From the NCBI RefSeq assembly GCF_032854445.1, contig NC_088302.1, forward strand, positions 49,322,046-49,386,045: a stretch of DNA of 64,000 nucleotides, in the 5' to 3' direction. Made by a program: the position numbers and the translations under genes. Position 1 is the stretch's first letter; each line of letters begins with the position of its first letter. Under the pieces are notes generated by a model. That model was not told the DNA's origin and did not search any database. It saw nothing but the letters and a program-made list of their open reading frames with translations. This document shows positions 24,902 to 37,570 of this stretch, one piece after another. Source of the DNA: Liolophura sinensis (taxonomy: Eukaryota > Mollusca > Polyplacophora > Chitonida > Chitonidae).

Positions 24902-25529
24902 ATTTTCAGATAACTGACAGAATTAAATTATTAATATATAGCGCATAAAGCATAAAGACCTTAAAACATTTAGGTAAATGCGCACATTGTGTTCACAAAA
25001 CATGAATTTTTCGGTGGCTTCTGTCAGGATATTATCAATATTTTTGTAAAGGTGTGGGCCTTTTTTCAGTACACAGCTTTGTATAGCTCCGGAACAATGC
25101 TCTCTTTTGTAAGCGCTGTGTAAATATGCAAACGCCTGGAGAAATTTGCATGCTTGCAGTCAATACATCCGTGATTTTACAATTTAATTTCATTAAGTGA
25201 TGTTGCAATTATTATTTATTATTACAGTAATAAAGTATACGGGACTATGGAAAATATTGCCGTTCACGTTGTCAGTTTTACAAAAGTAAATTACGATAAT
25301 TCAGAAAAAAGTTAACCTGACAAGAAATTCGACTTTGGATTAATCACAGTTTATCACTGCTAACAGCATTGAATAGTTGAACTAATTACGACTGCTTACG
25401 CTGGTAGAACCTTTACAAATGAAGTAACCTATGTATTGCGAAGGTACGAAATGCCTATAGCTTGAGACACTATGTTTTCACGAACTTTTAGCATCAAATC
25501 TATTCCCGGTCACACAGTCAGGCCCCGGT

Positions 25530-25665
25530 AGAGACCCACGACCGTCCGCACATTGCTGGACGACCTTCCCACGTACGACAGGAGAGGGAGACAGCATAAG
25601 CTGGACTTGAACTCACAGCCAAAGCATCGTTGAGAAACTCCCGGATCAGTGCCTCACCCATGGTG
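25530..25665 (-). mobile_element. SINE head and body fragment, minus strand
   Basis: ACCCACGACCGTCCGCACAT through AGCATAAGCTGGACTTGAAC to the box-A region. The 3' tail is missing. Confidence 0.75.
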
Positions 25666-26071
25666 ACCTCCCACGTTGTTTTATAAATATGTCAGTGAAG
25701 TTTCTTGATTTGCATGGACGAGCGATCCCTTTGGATGTGACGATAGGGAGGAGTGTTAGTCCCCTGAGATACAAGGTGGACGTGGGAAAATCCCCAAAGA
25801 ACAGTACAAAACAAAGTATTAACGAACGCTTTTTTACAACGTACTCGGTGCTGTGACGCTTGGCTTGCACAGACGTCAAAGTGAGAGTGGCATTTATTTT
25901 CACCACCTTTTTAACCAGTTGGAAAGTCATCTGATTTTGGTACATTGCTTTCATTAAATGGACGGACAAAGTGAATCCTTTTAGGTAACTACTAAACCCG
26001 TATGTAGTCCAAATAATGGCAGAAACATGTGAAATTTGATCTAAATACCATGCAACTCATGTATTATTTTA

Positions 26072-26303
26072 ATGGGCCTCCGTGGGCAAGGCGGTTAGCG
26101 GACCAGCGTGGCGCAGTGACCCAGGAGTCTGTCAGCTGTGAGTGCAATTCCAGTTCATGCTGGCTTCCTCTCCGGCTGCACGTGGGAAAGTCTGGCAGAA
26201 ACTCGCGGTTGGGCGTGGCTTTCTTTCCATCATAAAGCTGGCCGCCGTCGTATAAATGAAAAATTCATGAGTACGGTGTAGACCCACAATCAAATAAATA
26301 AGT
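26072..26303 (+). mobile_element. Full-length diverged SINE
   Basis: The head GGGCCTCCGTGGGCAAGGCG, box B GTGAGTGCAATTCC, the body, and the tail CACAATCAAATAAATAA are all present in order but worn. It lies between genes A and B. Confidence 0.8.
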
Positions 26304-28008
26304 TTTTGAAACAAATGTACATATCAAAGTTAGGAAATTTTTCAAAGAAAATAAATCATGTTGCATGGGTAAATTAATCATTTTCTTACGTTTTCGAAAT
26401 TGTGTTTTATTTAAAAAGATAGGTTAATTTTTGGCAATTTTTTGATTTCAGTGAAAGCTAACCCAAACGTTCGCCCTCTTACAGATTACACTACTTTACA
26501 GTATTTATTCCTTCTCGTATATCCAGAAGAAAAATATTTTCTAGAATGCTAGAAAGTACTATGTTATTATAACATAATATTCCGAATTTCTTCAACATAA
26601 TATCCGGTGAGTGTAATGCAATCTTTATGTTGAATTAATAGAACCTGTGTGCTATAATCCACGGAATAATCTACTGCAAAACAACAAAATACATTTTAAC
26701 GTCACTCAGACAACGGACTTTTTCTTAACAAGAAGAGATTTTTTTAGGTATAAACACTAATTGTACAAGCATTTTGTATCACGGCTTATTTGGATTCTTT
26801 CTTTAATAAAACCACAGAACATCGACACCCGGGCTTCAAGCGGGGTTCGTTCAAAACACATACTAACAACACAGCCGACACTAAGAGCCATAACAGTCGA
26901 GAACAACTAATACATAGCACACCAGAACAAAAATTATTCTTTTTCATTTTATGACTTTATTATAAATACGCCCACATATTAACTCAATCAGCCAGTCATA
27001 TTTGATGTTCATTTATATGTGTACTTATTATAAATTATCCTCATTAACACTCAGTTGGGTGGCGTAAGACGACTGTGGTCATTAGAGAGATACATCTGAA
27101 AACATACAAAGGGGACTATAAAGCCAAATGTACACAACTGCCTAAATCGTGCACCAGTATTATAAGTAACTATTTTATATCCTGAGCTCTTCTATTTCAG
27201 GCGCACTTCCACCAAAGATGATTATCCGTATTCTTAACATTTGTTATAATCTCATATACGATACTGTGAAACCCAAAGATCAAGTTTATGAGCAAGGCTT
27301 CTAACGACTTTACACATATACATGCCAGTTTTGGTCGTCAAATTCTACAAGGTAATTTTTTAATTTCCTGGCTGATACCTTACGTCATGTAAGAACGCCT
27401 TATGTCACTTGCCATTAAGGGATTGTCGATATAGACAGCACCGCGGCTGTTGTTTTTGAAGTAAAAATTAAGCTTATAGCGAACGATCGAAAAGAACTGA
27501 TAAATACACACAGCAATGAAAAACATTGCACAAAGGGGCATAAGCTGATAGCACGCTAGGTTTCTCAGGTAAATGGTAAGGTATGGTTTACTGACGAATG
27601 AAATAAATGACGGTGTGATAAACATAAATATATCCAGGTGTTTCATGTGGGATCGATTAAGCTGACAATAGACGTGAGCGTACAAATTTGAGCATTCCAT
27701 GCGTCTGATTCATTTCAAGTGATGTAAGCTACGTAGGCTACTCTTTGCTGAGGAGCGGACAGATTCCATCTGTCCATCGTCGTAAAATATCCATTGAGTT
27801 TAAAGTCAGTATACACAAATGCACAACAGTTCCATGTACAACCAGACTCTCCCAAACGATGACCCTCGAGGCACCCTTCTTTATGTGTCAACCAAAATTG
27901 CGTTAGGATGATGGCTATTTCCAATGTGAAGCCCACTTCTGCCTTGTTTTCCCTTACACATACTGTTACAGACGTGCCTCCATTTTAGCACAGAGACGCC
28001 GATAGAGT
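26304..28008. other. 3' flank of LRRC74 copy B
   Basis: About 1.7 kb of AT-rich sequence beyond the stop codon of copy B (28009). Open stretches at 27380-27700 and 27715-27936 on the minus strand match nothing recognisable and may lie in the 3' UTR. Minus-strand AATAAA sites exist (for example about 26955) but none can be singled out. Confidence 0.4.
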
Positions 28009-31000
28009 TCACAGTTCAACGCCTTCCTCATTGACTTTCTTCTCTGCCTCTCTTTCTTTCTTTCGTTGTATCCTTTTCTGTTTTGCTATCTCCTCCTTCT
28101 TCATCTTTAACCTCAGCTGTTTTCGTTTATACGCCCTCTCACCTTCGATCAACTCCCTGTTCCCAGAAATACAACATTCAAAACGCTTAATAACTATATT
28201 TCTTTAAAGAGTATAGTGGGAAGGTCTGTCAGCAACCTGCGGATGGTGGTGGGTTTCCCCCGGGCTGTGCCCGGTTTCCTCCCACCATAATGCTGGCCGC
28301 CGTCGTATAAACGAAATATTCTTGAGTACGGCGTAAAACACCAATCAAATAAATAAATAAATTAAAGAGTATATCCCCTAGAAGAATTGTTGCCACAAAT
28401 GCATCCTTCATTCATGTATGTGTTAACACTAGTTTTTCGGCAGACAATGCTATGTTTTCCTAAAAGAATATCTGGACGTCAAAGAAGACATTTGTGTGAC
28501 ACTACTGAGGCGTTTGTAACGCAAATATCTGTAATAAAGCATCGGCTTTCAAATCTCAGCCAACGCATAGGTGTATACAACTTTCACACGATATTCGGAT
28601 TTTATACGAATTACGTTAGTTCTAGATTGTAAAGGGTTTATCTCCTCTGACGTAATCTTTTCACTTGTCTGCAAAAGGGTCGAAAAGATGGGTTAAACCT
28701 CTGTGCTCTGGTGTAAAGGTTAACGTGCATTGAGGGGGACAACGCTTTACAGGTATATCACAACGGTCTACATTGCTCTATACATTTAGGATTTCTGTGA
28801 CCATATAGATCAAGAATATCTTGGTACACACACTAAAAAAGAAAAAAAAAATTCCCTGAGGATCGTAAAATATCAAAGTGGCATATCCATTAATATAGAC
28901 AGTCGGATTTCAACGGACTTACACACATAGAGAAGTAAATCTTCTTCTCGGGACACACGAGAGAGGTGAAACAATAACCATACAGGGTTTGTGATACAAC
29001 ATTGAGATAAATGTTTTGATCAACTTACTCAAAAATATGAACAGATCATATGAGTCATGAAAGACCCGACTTGTTTTTCGACTAACCAAGTGAGTCAACA
29101 ATATAACCAGATGAGTTTCATAACTAGATGAGTTTCAGTTTCCTGAGTTAAATACCTTAATCGTATAACTCAAATTTCATTTGATCCAAACTCCAATAGT
29201 AAGGGACAACAGTCTTTCCCCAAACACATGACCGAACACGGGCTTTGATGCTATCAATTGTCTAATTCACTTAAATAATGTTCACAACATTTAGATATCA
29301 GTGTGGAAGTTGTGGAGATAAACATAGGAGAGTAGTTACGCCAAAAATGTCAAGAATAATTACTAACACAAAGCAAATAATATTCACACCAAAGTGTTCT
29401 AAGTAAAAAACAATGATGGAGAAAGTGAATGCAAACACAGAAAGGAGCGTACATACATTAGTTAAGTGCTGACGCTCATTTAGATAAGCTATACTTACCA
29501 TTCTGTAGCATCACGAGCTCCCTAATGACAAGGTTAAGTTAGAAAGACAACTACATTACAGACATTAGTAACCCAAGCAGCATTAACCTAAGCATGGGCA
29601 AAATACATCTCAAATTTAACTGATACATGACCTATAATTTTTTGCAACGCATTTCCGTGGAATTTGCCATAAAGTACGTTGTAGTAAATCAATGAAAACA
29701 GCTATTTTTGATCTGTTTATGATCTGGCTGAATTCAAGTTGAAATGCATTAATTATTTTTTAAAACCAGAGTAATCAATTACCAAATCTGTTTTTACAAA
29801 AGGGCTATATTTTAGATTTTCTAAGGTGTAAGAAACACTGGTTAACAAAAGACTCCAGTTAAAAAAAGCAATAGAATCCTGGGTCCGTATTTATCAAACG
29901 TCTTTATACTTAAGTCAAAAATTCAAACACAGCTACAATTAAAATGGTTTCCTCTTTTAAGTTTAAAATTTGTACATTAATTCTTTACTGCAAAGCTATG
30001 TACAAACCACAAGTTGAGTTTTTTCCAGTTCTGAGTTTGGCATTTTGAAGATTGCAAGTTATGACTTAATTTCTTTCACAAACACGAATTCTGTACCGAA
30101 GTGTGACTTAGGCCTCCTCTGCGGTGACGCCTAGAAAATGTTCAGTTAATACCACCATCTCACCTACATATTAGCGATCTAGTACCGCTACACCTACATA
30201 AATGATAAGTTACGACTGACGTCTTGCTCTACTTACGAGAAGTCCACCTCCCCATCTTTATCTTTATCCAATCTATCGATCAGTCGTTCTATCTGGTCTT
30301 CAGTCAGCGGAACATTCACACTCTGTAATACATATTAACTGTTTTATATATATGTTTTATATTTGTTAACATGATGCTCTACTGATGGTTTGGTGCTGTT
30401 GACAACGATGTTTCTTTAACGATTTCTGGCCTTGGACTGTGAATTTGTGCATAAAGCAAGACCCTGCTGGTAGACTCAGCATCCCCGAGGCCTGGTCCCT
30501 GCTGGTAGACTCAGCACCCCCGAGGCCTGGTCCCTGCTGGTAGACTCAGCATCCCCGAGGCCTGGTCCCTGCTGGTAGACTCAGCATCCCCGAGGCCTGG
30601 TCCCTGCTGGTAGACTCAGCATCCCCAAGGCCTGGTCCCTGCTGGTAGACTAAGCATCCCCGAGGCCTTGTCCCTTTGCATTGTTTTAATGTGATTGTAT
30701 TTTACATGTGATCACATCACGGCATTCTGAGTAATCCCAGCACAGTGACGTCCAATAAATTGAAATCAACATCACTGAATTTTGTTTCCACCTAATTCTG
30801 CTTAAGTCATAGTGCTAGAGGGCATGTAATTTACTACTATGTGTGCATTTACCTGAAATGAGGTAAACTGACAACAGACCAAATTTCACTTATGACCATT
30901 TGCCAGCTATCACAGTGCCGTTACTATGTAGATTTTTCTCTTTTAGCTGCACGGCTTAATTATATTTTATTAGTGTTTTCAGGTCAAACATTTGTTTTTT

Positions 31001-34000
31001 TTATATGCATGCCCCTCACGACAGCAGCAACTTGAAAATGTTTTTGATTAGAAAAGGTTCTCAAGTCGGCTGTTGCAAACAGCGCAGGTCAATCAAGAAG
31101 TTCACTGATTTTAACGAAAATAATGAATGAAAACCGCCGGTAAGGAGAATCAGAAAAACGCACTGAGATAATGACGTCTTACTACATTAGACGTTTACCA
31201 ACTTTGTTTCTGGTTATAGCTTCTGTAAAAAAAAACAACACGAGACATCCTTAATATAAACCGTAGACTCTTGTTAAAATGGAATATACAGCTAATGAAT
31301 TGGAATAACTACCAAAAGCCCTTCTCGGAACTCCTTGTGATTAACGGATCTACTTCCGTCCCTGTCCAGAGATGTGAAAAGGTCAATGATCCGCAGTCCT
31401 TCCCTGTTCATGTACTCAAAGAGCAGCTTGATGGGGTCCATGCCTGAGATACCCTTCCCGTCACGATACACAATGTCCGAGTTCCTGATGGCAGCTCCAG
31501 TTATAACCTTCAAGGGCATTTTCTCTTGTACTGTCTTCAGTACTTCCTCAAATTCTTTGTCGACCAGTATGTCCTGTGTACATACAAATCAATTATATGT
31601 TTGGAGATACATTGTTATCACTCCTCTCCTTTTCATCTATCTATATTGTTGCTTTACTAAATAATATTTACGGGATAATATCCGAAAGAAACAACTACGT
31701 CTCGTCAGATACCAAACTTTCCGACAAAACGCTCTAGGGGATGTTTAAATCGGAATATACGGATTTCATTGTAATCCAAAGTGCCGTGATTAGCTGTACA
31801 TCTGTCAGAAAGGCTTTTATGAAATTATGGCCTAAAGGGTCGGAACATTACCGTGACGCTTTACTGTGCAAATTTACAGCCGGTTACTTACCATTAAATC
31901 CAAAGTTTCTAAAACAGTTTTCTTGGTTACGCTTTACTGTGCAAATTTACAGCCGGTTACTTACCATTAAATCCAAAGTTTCTAAAACAGTTTTCTTGGA
32001 TTTTTCCAGAGCTCTTAGTATTACCACACACACATCTGGCGTAACCGGATTTTGGCCCAGCTGTATGACAAAAATAGAGAAAAACAAATTTGAAGAAATT
32101 TGTAAAGGTCTTCGTCCGTTTAAAATTATACAGTCATTCAAAAGTTTGTACAACGACGTGTTATGAAGGTAGGCGCGTGTACTGGCCTGTACGATAATGT
32201 ATACAAGTTTTTATGTTATCATGAGAACGACTTACATATGTTGTCGTGATTGGCCTGCATCACGTTTCTCAACAAACGAAGTCTTCAAATAAACCCCGCC
32301 TCCGTACATGATACTAGTAGAAACATCATTTAGATATTGAACGGGTCTGTGAGTTCGACAGACCTTATATTAATCAGACTAAACATGTGAAAATGCGTGG
32401 TGTTCATCTGTAACGCCAATTATCCAACTACTTCCACCTCTGCAGGATATCTGGAACGCCAGTCATCCTGCTAAACTGCTAAAAGATAGCCTGTTAATTT
32501 GAAAATAAATCTGTTAATATGAAAATAAACCTGAAAACAAATCTGCCGAGTTGAAAAATAATCTGTTACTCAGAAATAACCAATTTGTTCATTTACCCCC
32601 ACTTATACAAATGGCAGATTATACGCATAGATTCAAAAAAGCAAGCAATCCTTCTGTGTATTCTCACTCACCCGCAAAACCCTAAGGCCTCCATTGTGCT
32701 GGACTCCATTCACCAGCGGGCCTATGCCATTCATATCTATTCGATTGGATGAAATGTCCAGCTCTCTAAGTGTGTCGTTAATGCGAAGAGATTTCTGTAA
32801 AGAAATGCAACCGTCCGTACCAAACCCGTTCCACGCCACGTTCAAAACTCTCAAACCTTCGTTTTTCTAAAGAAGAAAAGGGCAACATTGTTAAAACTGA
32901 TGCACAGATAAAAGTGGTTTAATTTGTCAACACTTTGCTACTACGTTAATAAAGCTTGTTCTCCACCTGGGGCAAGAATAGCGCCCAAAGTTCTTGCCCT
33001 GAAGCAAAGCTGTTTTGACAGCCATCACCGTTGACGTCACTACATCAAACTACGTACTTTCCGGACTCAACGCTGGGAGATTGCGAAAACTGTAGTTTAA
33101 AGCTGTTTTACGTTCCAAGAAGAAAGCTGTTAAGACTTTTTGTACATTTACATATTTGGCCAAGTTATATAAGCCATATTCAGGAATTAAAACGAAATGT
33201 TGGTGTATAATTTGACATATCCTTTCTTGTTTTCCTTTGATTTTATCTTATACATTAATTACATTATTATATATTAATATACCCCCAAACTTAATTATTT
33301 ACCTGTAAACAGCTTGCGATGGCAACAGCCCCCTTCCCTCTCAAATGATTCCAGCTTATATCAAGTGTTGCCAATGTGTTGTTCTTAACTGAAAATCCAA
33401 ATTAGCAGCAGATACCAATTGATGTAAAGGTATGTCTTATATTCTTACACCTGCTAAGACGAAAGTAGGCCAATCAAACATTGTAATACGCAAGAAAAGA
33501 CCAGGAATGTTTCAATAATTAATGGAGCAATTGTTACCTGATGCCTTCTTATCAGCTGGAAATTTTCACATGCCCCAAGGAAGAGAAATATTTTGGTTTT
33601 AGCATTAGCAAGCGTACAGGACATTATACTCACTTAAGGCTTTCCCGAGATAAATCCCTCCTTCCTCTCCAAATTTGTTATGACTAGCCTTCAGTTCGGT
33701 AAGGCAAGTATTAGTCTGTATAAACGGAAAGTGGTGAACGCAAAATGATGTCAAGTTGAGAACTGTAGTTTTGTTTGTAAGCAACACCAATGGTCTAGAA
33801 TTTAGTGGGAAATTTTGTCAAAATAATTTATTATTGTAGAAAGCTCATTTTCTTTTTTTTTTGCGGGGCGGGGGGGGGGGGTACCACAGAGCAGTTAAGG
33901 GAAGACATGGCGATTTATTTTCACAAATCAGAAACAAAGATGCACGCTCATCTCTCGCACTTTTCGCTCTCCATTTTAATTGTACTCAGGGGGCCTTCGT

Positions 34001-37000
34001 GACTCAGGTGGTTAGCGCGCTAGCGAAGCATAATGACCCAGAATCCTCTCACCAATGCTGTCGCTGTGAGTTCAAGTCCAGCTCATGCTGGCTTCCTCTC
34101 CGGTCGTACGTGAGCAGGTGACCCAGCCACCTGCGGATGGTCGTGGGTTTCCCTCGTGCTCTGCCCGGTTTCCTTCCACCATAATGCTGGCTGCCGTCGT
34201 ATAAGTGAAATATTCTTGAGTACAGCATAAAACACCAATCAAATAAATAAATGAATAATTTTACTCATACGATCAATAACATTAGCTCGGCGGGCAAGGA
34301 TTTTTGCATGTAAAGGAAAACTTCTGTAGAGCTGAGGAAACATTGTGTGCATTTAGATGATAAATGACGGTAGGGGACATGTGTCTTGAAGTGAACACCC
34401 AGTTTTGAGGCTATGACTGCACCTCTAGTATGTCCTGTATTTGGCGAGCACTGTGATCATTAAGCTCATTTCCTGAAAAACAAAACGACAACATTTGGTC
34501 AGAGTTAATTTATTCCAGGTCTGAGGGATTCTGCAAAACACATCAGTTTTTCATGCAAGATTTAAATACTGATTTTATTCATTTGCCCAGAACATTCCTT
34601 GCATTTTTTCATCATCACTGAAAACTGTTGAAAACTTTGTATGAATCCGTGTTAATTTCGTATTATATATACTCCCGTAGTTCTTTGTGGTTTGTGTTGA
34701 GCTTTGTTTCGGGAGTTGGCCTTGCGACTGTTGACCTGGGACGCAAAGTTTCGTTGACGCATGGTATGCGAATGTCTGAACAGCTGATCGGGTCTTGACC
34801 ATATAGATCGGGTTCTCAAATCAAGGTCTTGCTTTAAGGCCGCGTCATTAAGTCATGAGGTTTGTAAGGGTCGCGCATTTCTCTGTAATTTACCCGATGT
34901 TCTTCCTCCCAAAACGGTACACCCTTATCAATTAGAAATAGTTCTAAATATGGCGTTAAACCCTAATCAAATAAATAAACGCGAAGAGATTTCTGCACCC
35001 GCCTGTACCACACCCATTCCATTCCACGTTCAAACTCTTAAACCTTTGTCTTTTAAACAAGAAAAAGACAGCATTCTTAACCCTGATGTATACAAAAAAG
35101 TGGGTTAGTTTGTCAACACTTCGCTAATACATTCGTAAAGCTTTTCTCAATTCTGGGATCAGAATTGCGCCCCACCCCCACCCCCATTCTCGCCCCCAAA
35201 CTAAGTTGTTTTGACAGCTATCAACGTGGACGTTTCTCTGGATATTTTCCTGGGATGAATTGGATATCTGAGTAAGATGAAACTTGATTTTTAGCCGATT
35301 GTATTTCACCTGTATATTCAAAAGTTTTGAATTCTGATCAGCTGGACAAGATGTCCACATTGACTATAATAACAAACGGGTAATGTACTCACCGGATATG
35401 TCCAGCCTGGTAATAAACTGATGTTGACACACAACTTCTTTTATTGCACACATCCCATGTGAACCAATCTGATTCCCAGCGACGCCCTGAAGAGAATACA
35501 CTTCATTGTTTCACAGTGTATGAATGCTGAATGGAGGGGGGTGGGGTGGGTTGAGGGGGGGGGGGGGTGAACTTTGGCGGCATGAACTCGTCCTGCCTCA
35601 AGCGGACACATTATCTGTACACACAGCTAATGACTATTCGTCGTAATGAACTGAACAATGGTTAAGTACGTCTGAAGACTCAATACCCTTTGTAGTTCCC
35701 TCATCTCCGCTTTTAATATCAAAAGTGAAGGTTGAGATTCATCGAATGGATGACGATTGTGTGATTAAATGAATTGAGGATAAAATTCAGCATGGAACAA
35801 AAATGTGCATTGTTTCCCAAGCTTCAAAAATATAACATTTGTAATTTGGAACTAAATAAAGCTTTTATCTCAAGTAGAAAACATATAGGGGTTCAATACA
35901 TGAAATCAGGTGTAGTATAAACCTGAATGTAATGTTTTCCAATACCATTTGATAGGTTGCAGTTAGTATTAAGAGGGGTAAATTTGGGGAATGATAAACA
36001 CAAATCATTAGAGGAGATTTCAAAGCTTTATTACTCTCATAGTTTGAAGAATAACTATATAGTACTGCTTAGTATCTATATGGTACATCACTGGTTTTTG
36101 TTTGAAATCGCAAAATCATCTGTAATCTGTAAATTTAAAACCCATCGTTGTAACTTTAGATCTTCAGATAAAATGGCTTTTCTTCTGCACTTTTTGTCCT
36201 TTTACTATATTTTTATTTTATATTTCTTCTCGGTTTATGATGACCTACCACTTATCACCTTTGGTTTAAAAATGAATTATCGAATAAATGAACCATAATC
36301 TCACCAAATCCGTTATCGTGTTGTTATCACTTAACATTTCTGCCACACATTTTACCCCATCGGGACCTATGCCGTTATCTTCCAAATCCAATTTCTGCAC
36401 GTTTATATTGTCCTGTAAATAAACCAACACATCTGGAGTGCAGTTTTATTATTATCGCCTATTATTTACATCATAAATAAAAATGACATCTCGCTGTCGT
36501 TAATCTTAACAGTGCTTTGAAAATAACCCATGGGGTCATAACAATATCACGTTCACATTAGTGAAAGTTTTTCAGCACACAATTTAAAGGGAGTATTGCA
36601 AAGTAAAATAAGCGTGGTTGAACTTACTGGATATCATTGTACTTACCACGAGTGCCACAGCAATGGCCCTTGCTCCTGTCGGCCCCAGACCATGGCTTTT
36701 CATTGTAATTTCCGATTTTAGAAGTCTCTGGGCAAAGTACGAGGCTGGGGTAATACCAAGATGACGACAGGTTGCCACGTAAAGTTCCGCGGCCTTTTCT
36801 GTTTCTTTCTGTAATTTTGTTTTAAACACGGACCCGGGTGGGACTGTAACACGTGTAGAATACGTGTAGAATATTTGTTTTATGTCACCCGACATGTAAT
36901 AACGTCTTAAGCTTGTGTAATGTTAAAAAGGGGTAAAGGTTTTATCTGAAAAATATATTATTGGTTGTTAGAGACTGAACGCTAGACGGCTATTTTACCA

Positions 37001-37570
37001 ACATTCAAAGTATTTCCATAAATCACATCTTAACCTGCCTTACAAATGTATGATAGCAACTGAACATTCAGTTATTTCATAAAATGGAAACAAAGCAAAA
37101 ACAATAGATCTATTGAGATGATAATCCTTACCATCGGCCATGATGTCGTATCCAGTAAAGGTAAATTCTCGTCCCAGTCCATCTGTCTGAAGATTATTGA
37201 AGTTCTTTGATGCAGGACAACTGGATGGACTTGCCGTCTTTGTTTCCTTCTCTCTGTCATGAACCAGTGATAACAACTGTATATCGCTTACGATCTCTTC
37301 CACATCGTGTTCTCTAAGGGTTTTAGGTTTCTCCGGAACTCGCATCATGGACGCTGTTCGACTTAAAAATAAGGTAGCTTTTCTATTTCCCAAGCCTAAC
37401 TCGACACTGGTTTGTGTGGTGGATTTTTTCAGTCCATGTTGTCTGTTCTTTGAAGTTTTATTTTGATTCCCATCTATTCCGACGTCATTATTTTCCTCAA
37501 TAATAGCAGAACTCATTCCGCCGTCTTCATGGGCCGTATCGGGAACGTCTATTGATGGTTTGATGGCGCC
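28009..37570 (-). CDS. LRRC74A-like leucine-rich repeat/EF-hand protein, tandem copy B (12 coding exons)
   Basis: The coding exons are 37132-37570 (start ATG probably 37516), 36647-36843, 36305-36412, 35393-35486, 34423-34472, 33634-33715, 33303-33388, 32672-32866, 31965-32060, 31313-31573, 30237-30322 and 28009-28156. From 37516 they give 595 residues. The N-terminus is Ser/Thr-rich and low-complexity. HGLGPTGARAIAVALV opens the leucine-rich region (about 195-431), which has motifs LDLEDNGIG, LDISWNHLRGKGA and LNVAWNGFG. EF-hand loops lie at about 501-512 (DRDGSRSVNHKE) and 537-548 (DKDKDGEVDFSE, ending in the last exon). The C-terminus is a lysine/glutamate-rich helix ending GVEL. The first exon begins at a good acceptor, so an additional upstream exon is possible. 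The donor after 34423 (GTGCAG) is weak, but the exon length of 50 bp matches A and C. Confidence 0.88.
28204..28373 (+). mobile_element. 5'-truncated SINE with 12-bp target-site duplication in last intron of copy B
   Basis: Element 28216-28361 between two copies of TTAAAGAGTATA (28204-28215 and 28362-28373). Its body and tail are nearly consensus, so it is young. It sits only 60 bases upstream (in transcript order) of the final coding exon. Confidence 0.9.
29499..29521 (-). other. Candidate alternative 23-bp microexon of copy B
   Basis: It is preceded by a good acceptor (TTGTCATTAG) and followed by a near-perfect donor (GTAAGTAT). It reads GELVMLQN-like in the same phase as the true last exon, which begins ELIEGER. 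It would also supply the twelfth-position Glu of the second EF-hand. Splicing it before 28156 would bring a stop after two more residues. It may be alternative, cryptic or a relic. Confidence 0.4.
30461..30672. repeat. 35-bp GC-rich minisatellite, 6 copies, in intron of copy B
   Basis: The unit is CTGCTGGTAGACTCAGCATC then CCCGAGGCCTGGTCC. Copies differ by one or two bases. It is clearly more GC-rich than its surroundings. Confidence 0.95.
31856..32001. repeat. 73-bp tandem duplication spanning an exon end and its splice donor in copy B
   Basis: 31856-31928 and 31929-32001 are essentially identical. The unit contains the last bases of exon 31965-32060 (minus strand) plus the donor GTAAGTAACC, so two equal donors lie 73 bp apart. 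Use of the first keeps the frame, whereas use of the second reads into a stop soon after the exon (V-S-N-R-L-stop). Confidence 0.93.
32783..33037. repeat. Source segment of an internal duplication in copy B
   Basis: Contains the first 84 bases of exon 32672-32866 and about 170 bases of the preceding intron (transcript order). A diverged second copy is at 34981-35232. Confidence 0.8.
33866..33882 (+). repeat. Poly-G run
   Basis: GCGGGGCGGGGGGGGGGGTA within an intron of copy B. Similar runs occur at about 35535-35568, 39726-39738 and 49539-49557, and are likely to be length-variable. Confidence 0.7.
33988..34256 (+). mobile_element. Full-length SINE in intron of copy B
   Basis: Head GGGCCTTCGTGACTCAGGTG, box B GTGAGTTCAAGTCC, body, and tail CACCAATCAAATAAATAAAT. 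It lies between exons 33634-33715 and 34423-34472. Confidence 0.88.
34850..34980 (+). mobile_element. Worn SINE tail abutting the relic exon
   Basis: Ends ATGGCGTTAAACCCTAATCA then AATAAATAAAC, directly before the duplicated exon fragment at 34981. Its insertion may have removed the rest of that fragment. Confidence 0.55.
34981..35232 (-). pseudogene. Relic partial copy of an LRR exon inside an intron of copy B
   Basis: Aligned with 32783-33037, it shares GCGAAGAGATTTCTG, CACGTTCAAA and the downstream intron blocks TTTGTCAACACTT and TTTTGACAGC. The exon portion has small deletions and an in-frame stop after the equivalent of LRV, and its acceptor is degraded. It cannot be spliced as a normal LRR exon. 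Confidence 0.75.
35535..35569 (+). repeat. G-rich tract, G-quadruplex candidate
   Basis: Runs of 4-6 G separated by T or TT, then a run of about 13 G, in the intron upstream of exon 35393-35486 in copy B. Confidence 0.65.

Noticed and set aside
27380-27936. Minus-strand open stretches of 106 and 73 codons past the end of copy B
   Set aside because: No domain is recognised; composition and position fit 3' flank or UTR.
31741-32166. 141-codon plus-strand open stretch
   Set aside because: It is antisense to an LRR exon of copy B and passes through the 73-bp tandem duplication. The minus-strand reading has clear homology to the paralogues.
33990-34080. tRNA gene candidates at SINE heads (here and at 2198, 44044, 57799, 59998)
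   Set aside because: Box A and box B are present, but the cloverleaf is not maintained and each is followed by the SINE body and tail.
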